Shown: piece after piece, positions 33,591 to 40,330 of the stretch
Position numbering within the stretch: the stretch's first letter is position 1
Layout: each line of letters begins with the position of its first letter
NCBI RefSeq assembly: GCF_029360805.1
Contig: NZ_JARKNC010000010.1
Span: forward strand, 609,287 to 673,286
Source: Daejeonella sp. JGW-45
GTDB lineage: Bacteria > Bacteroidota > Bacteroidia > Sphingobacteriales > Sphingobacteriaceae
Direction of reading: 5' to 3'
Length of the DNA: 64,000 nucleotides
Translations under genes and position numbers: made by a program
The notes under the pieces: generated by a model
Told to the model about the DNA's origin: nothing
Seen by the model: only the letters and a program-made list of their open reading frames with translations
The model's database searches: none

Positions 33591-34715
33591 TTAGTTTATC
33601 CCTTTCCACCATTGATCAAATTGTTGTGGAATTTCTTTCAGCAAAACAACTTCTCCTATCTTTGGAGTTATTAATGGAATGTTTGCTTTTTGGGTGTTTT
33701 CAAAAGCTCTTATCAGAGGTTCGTTCCAGGCATGATTACCCAAAGCAAATTTTGAGGAATGCACCGTAAAGAGCCGTTTTGCGCTCAAATCGTTGGCAAC
33801 CTGTACAATTTCCACGGGCAACAGATGCACGTGTTTCCAATTTTCATTGTATTGACCGTTTTCGATAATTGCCAAATCAAAAGGGCCAAATGTTTTTCCA
33901 ATTTCAGCGAAATGTTTGTCATAGCCACTATCGCCACCAATGTATATTTTCATGGTGGGTGTTTGCAATACAAAAGAAATCCATAGAGCTTGGTTACGTT
34001 TAAAACCACGACCCGAAAAATGCCTGGCCGGTGCAGTATAGACCACGGAACCCGGTTCTAAAATTTCTTCCTCATTCCAGTCTTTTTCAATAATCATTTC
34101 TTTGGGAAAACCCCAGCTTTCAAAATGAGCACCCGTGCCTAGTCCGCAAATGACTTTTTTGATTTTCGGCTTTAATTTTTTGATGGCATTGTAATCCAGG
34201 TGATCCCAATGGTCGTGCGAAATAAAGAGATAATCTATTTCGGGGAAATCTTCCGGAGTATAATTATTGGTGCCTTTGAATGCTTTTATTGAAAATGAAA
34301 GAGGGGAGGCGTACCGGCTTAAAACGGGATCAACCAATATTTTTTTTCCGTCAATCTGCATAAAATAGGAGGAATGTCCAAACCACACCAGCAGGTCTTC
34401 GTTTTTGTCTAAATGCAACAGGTCGGTTTTTACGGAAGGAATTTCATCAACCGGTTTTACCCTTTTGCTTTTCTCAAAAAGAGATTCTTTCATAATGGTA
34501 AAATAGCTAACACCTTCCGACATAATTGGGGTTAGACTTTGGTTTTGAAAAGCACCATCGTGATAGTTGGGCGATTTTTTAATGCGTTCTAATCGTTCTC
34601 CTGTAGGTAATTTTCCGAATTGGGGTTGTTGCATAAAAATAACAACAGAAAACACCAATAATACAATGATGACAATGAGTATATACATTTTTTTTATGGA
34701 TTTGGTATTTTTCAT
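33591..34715 (-). CDS. MBL-fold metallo-hydrolase, NAPE-PLD/UlaG-like
   Basis: A 374-residue protein with an N-terminal membrane anchor or signal (hydrophobic VIIVLLVFSVVIF). The metallo-beta-lactamase metal site is clear in SHDHWDHLD (HxHxDH), with further ligands at GTGAHFESWG, YIGGDSGYD and in the later VHSSKF/HVHLLPVE region. The WFGHSSYFMQIDG and ILVDPVLS motifs resemble N-acyl-phosphatidylethanolamine phospholipase D-like hydrolases. It would act on the periplasmic side of the inner membrane. Substrate unknown. Confidence 0.85.
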   Translation of the reverse strand: MKNTKSIKKMYILIVIIVLLVFSVVIFMQQPQFGKLPTGERLERIKKSPNYHDGAFQNQSLTPIMSEGVSYFTIMKESLFEKSKRVKPVDEIPSVKTDLLHLDKNEDLLVWFGHSSYFMQIDGKKILVDPVLSRYASPLSFSIKAFKGTNNYTPEDFPEIDYLFISHDHWDHLDYNAIKKLKPKIKKVICGLGTGAHFESWGFPKEMIIEKDWNEEEILEPGSVVYTAPARHFSGRGFKRNQALWISFVLQTPTMKIYIGGDSGYDKHFAEIGKTFGPFDLAIIENGQYNENWKHVHLLPVEIVQVANDLSAKRLFTVHSSKFALGNHAWNEPLIRAFENTQKANIPLITPKIGEVVLLKEIPQQFDQWWKGIN

Positions 34716-34772
34716 TTTTATGAGTTACCCAATTCAATCCTAAAAAGTTAAAAGGGGTTGAAAATTGCCAAA

Positions 34773-34808
34773 CATCATAGCCCAGGGTTTAAACCGTGGG
34801 CTATGATG
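34773..34808. repeat. REP-like palindrome
   Basis: CATCATAGCCCA (34773-34784) and TGGGCTATGATG (34797-34808) are perfect 12-bp arms. The 12-base loop itself contains the palindrome GGTTTAAACC, so the whole unit folds nearly completely. It lies between two minus-strand genes next to a separate terminator. The form suggests a dispersed REP/BIME-type repeat. Confidence 0.5.
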
Positions 34809-34819
34809 GAATAAACAAC

Positions 34820-34847
34820 AACAAAAACCGTTTTAACGGTTTTTGTT
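34820..34847 (-). terminator. Rho-independent terminator of the dienelactone hydrolase gene
   Basis: AACAAAAACCGTT (34820-34832) and AACGGTTTTTGTT (34835-34847) are perfect 13-bp arms with a 2-base loop. On the minus strand the hairpin ends in a T-rich run, and it overlaps the last codons of the gene ending at 34833. Confidence 0.7.
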
Positions 34848-35621
34848 AAAAATCTCATCAAAAAACTGTTTCATCGCTATCCAGGAACGCTCATCGGCTA
34901 TTTTGTTATAGGCCAATCCTTTTGATGGATCATTACCATTGTTTATGTTAGAAAATCCGTGAACAGCGCTGCTATAGGATATAAGCTGATAATCTGTTCC
35001 GGCTTTGTTCATAGAACTTATAAAGGTGTTGAACTCTTCCGCACTCACAAAAGGATCTACTGCTCCATGGCACACCAATACTTTGGTTTTAATATTTTGG
35101 GCATCGTCAGGATTAGGTGTGCTTAAACCACCGTGAAAACTAATCACACCTTTTATCCCAACTCCGCTACGTGCTAATTCCAAAACGGTTGTCCCACCAA
35201 AGCAATAGCCCATAGCCGCAATATTGTTGACATCTACTTGCTTTTGTTTTTTGAAAACAGACAATGCAGCCTTGATACGGGAGCGAAGCAGTGTTGTGTC
35301 TTGTCTGTATTTGCCTGCATTGGCACCGGCGGACTGGAAGTCGGTAAACAAAACGCCTTTACCAAAAATATCGGCTGCAAAAGCTACATAACCTAACTGT
35401 GCCAATTTATTGGCACGGCTCTTTGCATAATCATCTATCCCCCACCATTCGTGAACTACTATTACGCCCGGTTTTGGAATTTTTATAGCATCATCATAAT
35501 ACAACCATCCTTGTAAAATGGTTTCACCGTCTTTGTATTCAACAGCTCTTGAAACTACTTTTGCAGAAACTTGAATACTTGTAAAGAGTATTACTGCAAA
35601 AAAGATTACTATTTTTTTCAT
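34833..35621 (-). CDS. Dienelactone-hydrolase-family protein, exported
   Basis: A 262-residue alpha/beta hydrolase with a signal peptide (IVIFFAVILFTSIQVSA). The nucleophile is Cys in GYCFGG, the catalytic Asp is in HGAVDPFV and the His in AVHGFSN, the Cys-Asp-His triad of dienelactone hydrolases. It is usually active on small lactones or esters. It sits in the stress-gene run that ends here, downstream of the aldo/keto reductase. Confidence 0.9.
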   Translation of the reverse strand: MKKIVIFFAVILFTSIQVSAKVVSRAVEYKDGETILQGWLYYDDAIKIPKPGVIVVHEWWGIDDYAKSRANKLAQLGYVAFAADIFGKGVLFTDFQSAGANAGKYRQDTTLLRSRIKAALSVFKKQKQVDVNNIAAMGYCFGGTTVLELARSGVGIKGVISFHGGLSTPNPDDAQNIKTKVLVCHGAVDPFVSAEEFNTFISSMNKAGTDYQLISYSSAVHGFSNINNGNDPSKGLAYNKIADERSWIAMKQFFDEIFNKNR

Positions 35622-35654
35622 CTGTATATAATTGTTTTTAATGGTGATGAAGCT

Positions 35655-35701
35655 TGCATGAGCTTATATTCATATCGCTGAGTGAGCGGTAAGCTCATGC
35701 A
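35655..35701. repeat. REP-like inverted repeat between dienelactone hydrolase and aldo/keto reductase genes
   Basis: TGCATGAGCTTA (35655-35666) and TAAGCTCATGCA (35690-35701) are perfect 12-bp arms. The 23-base loop holds a second small stem, CGCT with AGCG. No T run is attached, so this is more like a REP element than a terminator. Confidence 0.5.
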
Positions 35702-35739
35702 GGTTTCATTTCTTATTATTTTCTGGTTATTTAAGTTGT

Positions 35740-36771
35740 TTAAAAAAAGAAATCCCCGTTGGTTCTGTCTGCTGCGGTGAATTGGAGCATCCAGTGCGGA
35801 TAGATGGGGGTAAGTTTGGTCAATTCATCTAAATGTGCCACATCTTCGGTTGTCATTTCCCACGTAGTCGCTTTAATGTTGTCTTCAATCTGATGTGGTT
35901 TGGTGGCTCCTATTAAAACTGAGGAAACGATAGGCTTTCTCAACAAATAATTTAAAGCGGCTTGTGCAATTGTTGCATTATTTTTATTAGCAATTTGCTC
36001 CAAAGCATCTACAATGGCATATCCCTTTTCCGGATTAATTTGAATAAAGTTTTGTTCTTCGTTACTTCTTCTGGTACCTTCTGGCATAGGTTGGTCTTTA
36101 CGGTATTTTCCTGTTAAGAAACCACCTCCCAGCGGCGACCATGGCGTAAGTCCCAGACCCTGATCCTGGAGCAAAGGAACCAATTCATATTCGACATCCC
36201 TGGAAATAAGTGAGTATATTGCTTGTAGAGAAACAAATTTTTCAAAATGATTTTCTTTTGAAATAGCCAATGCCTTCATCAACTGCCACCCGGTAAAATT
36301 GCTTGCCCCGATGTAGCGGACTTTTCCCTGACGCACCAAATCCGTCAAAGCACTCAAGGTTTCTTCCAACGGTGTAATGGGGTCAAAACTGTGTACAATG
36401 TAATGATCAATATAGTCAGTACCCAATCTGCGTAAACTATTGTCACAGCTTTCAATAATGTGCTTACGGGAAAGCCCCACATTATTAATTTCTTTACTCA
36501 TTCTGCCACGTACTTTGGTGGCAATCACCACTTCATTGCGTTTGTCTTTAAGGGCTTTCCCTAATATTTCCTCCGATTGCCCATGTGAATACACATCAGC
36601 AGAATCAAAATAATTGATGCCGGCATCCAAAGCAATATCCACCAGTCGTTTGCTGTCCTTGTAATCTAAACTTCCTACAACACTCCAGTAGCCACTGCTA
36701 CCAAAACTCATGGTGCCAAAACAAAGTTCAGACACTAATAAACCAGATTTACCTAATTGATTGTATTTCAT
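35740..36771 (-). CDS. Aldo/keto reductase (AKR, YghZ/Kv-beta-like)
   Basis: A 343-residue NADPH-dependent reductase. The TIM-barrel signature is complete: GTMSFGSSG, the catalytic Tyr in FDSADVYSHGQSE, Lys in VIATKVRG, His in DHYIVHSFD and the cofactor-binding SSVLIGATKPHQIEDN. It resembles the AKR group that reduces reactive aldehydes such as methylglyoxal. Its neighbours are other detoxification enzymes. The intergenic region upstream holds the remains of another aldo/keto reductase gene. Confidence 0.92.
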   Translation of the reverse strand: MKYNQLGKSGLLVSELCFGTMSFGSSGYWSVVGSLDYKDSKRLVDIALDAGINYFDSADVYSHGQSEEILGKALKDKRNEVVIATKVRGRMSKEINNVGLSRKHIIESCDNSLRRLGTDYIDHYIVHSFDPITPLEETLSALTDLVRQGKVRYIGASNFTGWQLMKALAISKENHFEKFVSLQAIYSLISRDVEYELVPLLQDQGLGLTPWSPLGGGFLTGKYRKDQPMPEGTRRSNEEQNFIQINPEKGYAIVDALEQIANKNNATIAQAALNYLLRKPIVSSVLIGATKPHQIEDNIKATTWEMTTEDVAHLDELTKLTPIYPHWMLQFTAADRTNGDFFF

Positions 36772-36808
36772 TACCTTTTTTTTAATTGTACGTTAATTGT
36801 TTTAAGAT

Positions 36809-36928
36809 TTAACAGATAGTTTCCGTTAAAATGGGTTTCAATTCAAAAGCATTTGCCAATAATTCAAATGATTTTCTGCGAGCTTCATAGTCAACAGCCA
36901 TAGTGGTTATCATAATTTCATCGGTTCA
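36809..36928 (-). pseudogene. 3' remnant of an LLM-class (luciferase-like) monooxygenase gene
   Basis: The minus strand reads TDEIMITTMAVDYEARRKSF and ELLANAFELK before a stop at 36809-36811. EIM[VI]TTM...D.EAR..S[FY]ELLA is the C terminus of bacterial luciferase-like oxidoreductases. Everything upstream is missing: the frame joins directly to a fragment of another gene near 36925. Confidence 0.6.
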
Positions 36929-37014
36929 CGGTGGCTGTAAAATTCAGACATGCCCATACAACCAAGTCCTACAGCAGACACTTCTAATCCTTGATTTTCT
37001 AATTTTTTTTTCAT
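36912..37014 (-). pseudogene. 5' remnant of an aldo/keto reductase gene
   Basis: An ATG at 37014 starts MKKKLENQGLEVSAVGLGCM and GMSEFYSH, the typical N terminus of an aldo/keto reductase, then loses sense and stops after 34 residues. The junction with the LLM fragment in another frame shows a deletion that fused the start of one gene to the end of another. Confidence 0.65.
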
Positions 37015-37047
37015 ATGCTTTTATTTTTAACTGAATTTATTTTTCCC

Positions 37048-37824
37048 TTACTTCAATTTGCTTTTCCATGCTTCAAATTCAATGGCCACAATTCGCTGAC
37101 CTGTTATTCCGTTGCTTTCATCGGACGAAAGAAATACAATTGGTGCAGCCATCACATTGGGGTTTAATAACTGAAAATATTGAATAATTTCTTCCCTAAA
37201 CTCATTTGGTATCATGCCTGTTTCAGTAGCACCTCCAGGCAGCAACATATTAACGTCAATATTTTTTTCCTTTAAATCCTCTGCCATAATCAGTGACAAC
37301 GATTCAGCACCTGCTCTTGATGGGCCATAAGGCACAAATCCTTTGCGGCGCATCGTTTCGTAGTTCATAGAGATGTTTATGATTTTTCCTTTGCCGGCTT
37401 GCAAAAAGAGGGGTACAAAAGCTTTGGCAACCAGAAAATACCCGGTGAGATTGGTGTCGATGAGGTTACGAAATCCTTCGGCAGTTACTTTATAAAATGG
37501 CTCTGGCTTTGATAAAAACGAAGGATTCACCGTGCGCATACCAATACCTGCATTATTAACAAGCACATCTAGTATTCCCCATTTATTTGTTACCCACTGT
37601 ACGGCGTTTTCTATTTCGGTTTCGTTTCTCACATTCATCATCAGTCCGTATACTTCTGCATTAAGCGCTTTTACTTCTTCAACAGCGTTATGGATTTTTT
37701 CTTCCGAGCGCCCGGTAATTAGAACAGATGCACCTGCTGCAGCCACAGCTTTTGCCATGGCTAAACCAAGGCCTGAAGTGGCTCCTGTAATAATAATTTT
37801 CTTTCCTTGAAGATTGTCTGACAT
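37048..37824 (-). CDS. Short-chain dehydrogenase/reductase
   Basis: A 258-residue classical SDR: cofactor motif TGATSGLGLAMA, structural NNAGIGM, and the active-site order Ser-Tyr-Lys modified. The usual YxxxK appears as YGPSRA, that is Tyr followed by Arg at the Lys position, which may lower or change activity. Four bases separate it from the glutathione peroxidase gene, so both are in one operon. Confidence 0.85.
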   Translation of the reverse strand: MSDNLQGKKIIITGATSGLGLAMAKAVAAAGASVLITGRSEEKIHNAVEEVKALNAEVYGLMMNVRNETEIENAVQWVTNKWGILDVLVNNAGIGMRTVNPSFLSKPEPFYKVTAEGFRNLIDTNLTGYFLVAKAFVPLFLQAGKGKIINISMNYETMRRKGFVPYGPSRAGAESLSLIMAEDLKEKNIDVNMLLPGGATETGMIPNEFREEIIQYFQLLNPNVMAAPIVFLSSDESNGITGQRIVAIEFEAWKSKLK

Positions 37825-37828
37825 TATT

Positions 37829-38329
37829 TTAATAATTTATTATTTTCAAAATATCTTTTTCAATGGCTTCCGGCTTAGTGGTTGGTGCATATCTTTTTAG
37901 CACTTTTCCGTTTTTATCAATCAGAAACTTGGTGAAGTTCCATTTGATTTTGCTTCCCAAAAAGCCGCCTTTCTTACTTTTTAAGTAGGTGTAAACAGAA
38001 TGTTCATTATTACCGTTTACATCCACTTTTTCAGTAAGTTGAAAGGTTACTCCGTGATTTATTTTGCAGGCTTGTTCTACTGTTTCATTTGTCTCCGGTT
38101 CCTGGTTCCTAAACTGTGCCGAGGGGAAACCCAGCACTACCAAACCTTTGTCTTTATATTTTTGATGTAGTGCCTCCAGCCCTTCAAACTGCGGTGCCAG
38201 TCCGCATTTGGTTGCCGTGTTTACGATCAATACATTTTTCCCTTTGAAATCTTTCATTTCCAGGATTTCTCCATTGGGCTTTTTAGCCTGCAGAGTATAA
38301 AATTCTGTTTCCATAATATTTTTTCCCAT
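37829..38329 (-). CDS. Glutathione peroxidase family (thiol peroxidase)
   Basis: A 166-residue GPx-fold protein with the peroxidatic Cys in NTATKCGLAPQF, followed by FPSAQFRNQEP, where the Gln of the active site is seen, and KWNFTKFLID with the catalytic Trp and Asn. The bacterial Cys-type members usually use thioredoxin rather than glutathione. The start overlaps the preceding stop by one base (TAATG); an internal ATG at 38314 is an alternative. It removes hydroperoxides, in line with Ohr upstream. Confidence 0.92.
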   Translation of the reverse strand: MGKNIMETEFYTLQAKKPNGEILEMKDFKGKNVLIVNTATKCGLAPQFEGLEALHQKYKDKGLVVLGFPSAQFRNQEPETNETVEQACKINHGVTFQLTEKVDVNGNNEHSVYTYLKSKKGGFLGSKIKWNFTKFLIDKNGKVLKRYAPTTKPEAIEKDILKIINY

Positions 38330-38646
38330 TACATTTTTGCTTTATCTAAAAAAACAATACTTAGCATGATGCTGATAGCCACAATCCCCAAAAAGAAAAC
38401 AAGTACAGACATTTTGTTTTGAGAATTGATTTTGCTGTATCTAAAAAGCAGATAACCAATAACGATGTTAAACAAGCCCCACAATAGGTTTACTATTGGC
38501 ACCGAAAGCCCTTTGCCTGGGGGATCAGCAAATGGTGAGGGAAAGGGGTTTCCGGAAACACCATTTACAAAATGGGGTACTGCATTGGCCAGGAACATGC
38601 CAGCAAAAAAGGCTGTCAAATAATGGTACCATTTCATATTAATCAT
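38329..38646 (-). CDS. Small membrane protein, three helices
   Basis: A 105-residue protein with hydrophobic helices at about residues 8-24, 50-68 and 80-98. The HYLTAFFAGMFLANAVPHFVNG start is familiar from uncharacterised Bacteroidota proteins found with stress genes. It overlaps ohr by eight bases and the peroxidase gene by one base, so it is firmly within the operon. Function unknown. Confidence 0.72.
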   Translation of the reverse strand: MINMKWYHYLTAFFAGMFLANAVPHFVNGVSGNPFPSPFADPPGKGLSVPIVNLLWGLFNIVIGYLLFRYSKINSQNKMSVLVFFLGIVAISIMLSIVFLDKAKM

Positions 38647-39064
38647 GATTAGTTGATATTAATTCTACTTCAATGTTGTTTCGGGTTGCATTGGAGTACG
38701 GGCATACCTGATGCGCCTTTTCAGCAAATGCTTTCGCCTGCTCAAGATCAATCCCGGGTATGTTTATATTCAATTTCACAGCCAGTTGAAAACCGCCTGT
38801 TTTGTTTTTGAAAATGCTCACATTTGCTTCAACTGTAGTAATGCCGGTTTTTATTTTTTCCATCCTTATTACTCCGCTCAATGCACTGTCGAAACAGGCA
38901 GCATAGCCTGCAGCAAACAATTGTTCGGGGTTTGTGTAATCGTCATTAGCGCCACCTAATGCTTTTGGAAAACGGACTTCCAGGTTAAGTACATTATTGT
39001 CGCTTTTTACGTGTCCGTTTCTACCGCCAGTTGCAGTAACAGTGGATGTATAAAGTATTTCCAT
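38639..39064 (-). CDS. ohr: Organic hydroperoxide resistance protein Ohr (OsmC family)
   Basis: A 141-residue Ohr protein with the peroxidatic Cys in FAAGYAACFDSAL and the resolving Cys in KAHQVCPYSNATR. The starting motif LYTSTVTATGGRNGHVKSDN is typical. It reduces organic hydroperoxides with lipoyl-type dithiols. The OhrR gene follows upstream on the same strand with 44 bases between, so ohrR is transcribed first. Confidence 0.96.
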   Translation of the reverse strand: MEILYTSTVTATGGRNGHVKSDNNVLNLEVRFPKALGGANDDYTNPEQLFAAGYAACFDSALSGVIRMEKIKTGITTVEANVSIFKNKTGGFQLAVKLNINIPGIDLEQAKAFAEKAHQVCPYSNATRNNIEVELISTNHD

Positions 39065-39108
39065 TTTGTCTGTGTGTTTTTTGTTGTTTATTAAATTGAT
39101 TTGGTAGA

Positions 39109-39540
39109 TTACTGATAAATAACACCCGTTACTTCCTTTACTAATTTTTGTAGGTATTTAGGATTAACATTGCAGCTTTTGATGTGTTTACTGAACTGCA
39201 GCGGAATATTTGCGGCTTGCTCCTCCATTTTCTTTCCCTGTTGAGTAAGTGATATGATCACGATCCTTTCATCCTTATCGCTTCTCGTCCTAGTTATAAG
39301 TTTATTTTTCTCTAACCGTTTTAAAAGGGGAGTAAGCGTGCCACTGTCTAACAACAGGCAGTCGCCCAATTCCTTTACGTTTACACTCTCCTTTTCCCAA
39401 AGCACCAACATCACCAGGTATTGGGGATAGGTAATGCCCAAGTTGGCTAAAAACGGTTGATACATACTGGTAATCTTACGGGACAAAGCATAGATGTGAA
39501 AGCATAGCTGGTTCTCTAATTTCAGAATTTCTTTCATCAA
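39109..39540 (-). CDS. ohrR: MarR-family organic peroxide sensor OhrR
   Basis: A 143-residue winged-helix repressor with the conserved N-terminal redox Cys in LENQLCFHIYALSR, the OhrR-type Tyr pair nearby (MYQPFL, TYPQYL), the recognition part LLLDSGTLTPLLKRLE and the wing RSDKDERIV. Only the N-terminal sensing Cys is shared by all; a second Cys (KSCNVNP) near the C terminus could make it a 2-Cys type. It should bind the palindrome at 39579-39595 ahead of its own gene. Confidence 0.94.
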   Translation of the reverse strand: MMKEILKLENQLCFHIYALSRKITSMYQPFLANLGITYPQYLVMLVLWEKESVNVKELGDCLLLDSGTLTPLLKRLEKNKLITRTRSDKDERIVIISLTQQGKKMEEQAANIPLQFSKHIKSCNVNPKYLQKLVKEVTGVIYQ

Positions 39541-39578
39541 ATTAAGTTGTTGGATTTGAATTGCAAAGTAATTAATTG

Positions 39579-39595
39579 TACAAAATTAAGTTGTA
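39579..39595. promoter_or_regulatory. OhrR operator
   Basis: TACAAAATTAAGTTGTA is an inverted repeat (TACAA, seven bases, TTGTA) nearly identical in plan to the Bacillus OhrR box TACAATTAAATTGTA. A second partial copy, TTAATTGTACA at 39573-39583, overlaps it. It lies 38 bases upstream of ohrR and would control the whole run ohrR-ohr-peroxidase. Confidence 0.72.
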
Positions 39596-39953
39596 CACAA
39601 TTAAAAAACAAATAACTTTATACTTTTAAATTTAAGGGAAAACAATATTTTTCTTAATAATGAAATGGTAACTTTATAAGGTCAAATGCCACTTTGCGGA
39701 TTACCTGCTTTGAACAGGAGAGGATTTTTAGGAAATATTTAGACCCTCTGCTCTAAAAATCCCCTTAAGTAGCTCTTATTGTCATTCTAATTTCATTTGA
39801 TATTTATATCTAATACCGTTTGAATAGAATCGTCCTAATGATTCAGCTTGTACCATCACAACTGTAGTAGCGCGCTCCATTAATAAATGAGCTTTTCGAA
39901 GTATTCATTTGATCTGAATAACTGAACTTAGCGTCTCTCACCTAGTACAAGGC
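39596..39953. other. Gap of about 360 bases upstream of ohrR
   Basis: No gene is seen. The left end holds the OhrR operator region; the right part leads into the IS66 remnant at 39954. Confidence 0.4.
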
Positions 39954-40256
39954 TTGGCTGTAGCTGCGCAGCGTGCCGCCATGATCTATTCCTTCTTCGC
40001 CATCTGTAAAAAGCATGAGGTTAATCCTTTCCAGTGGCTCAAATACGCCCTCCAGAATATCATGACTATCAATCATAAAGACATCCGGGACCTTTATCCA
40101 CAGAACTTTAAGAAATTAATTAAAGTTCTGGAGATGGGGTTGGTCGGGCGGATACGTCTATACTTTGTTTTTCTGGTGAAATATCTTCCTTTCATTTACT
40201 ACCACACTTTTAATGTTTCGCTTCTAAAAAGATTAGCCTTTAAATACAACAATTAG
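39954..40256 (+). pseudogene. IS66-family transposase, 3' fragment
   Basis: The frame opens with AVAAQRAAMIYSFFAICKKHEVNPFQWLKYAL, clearly the C-terminal part of IS66 transposases (AAxIYSLxxxCKxxxxNPxxWL). The DDE domain and the element ends are absent. After about residue 48 the reading becomes unrelated. A relic of a former insertion at this border. Confidence 0.7.
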
Positions 40257-40278
40257 TGTGATCGTCAATAATAAGCAG

Positions 40279-40294
40279 GGGGGCATTTGCCCCC
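40279..40294 (-). terminator. GC-rich hairpin after the second RND pump gene
   Basis: GGGGGCA (40279-40285) and TGCCCCC (40288-40294) pair with a 2-base loop, 37 bases beyond the end of the pump gene on the minus strand. The T run is poor, but this is the only candidate terminator of the operon. Confidence 0.45.
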
Positions 40295-40330
40295 GTTATA
40301 ACTAAACCAAACTCCGCATCCAAAGCCTTA

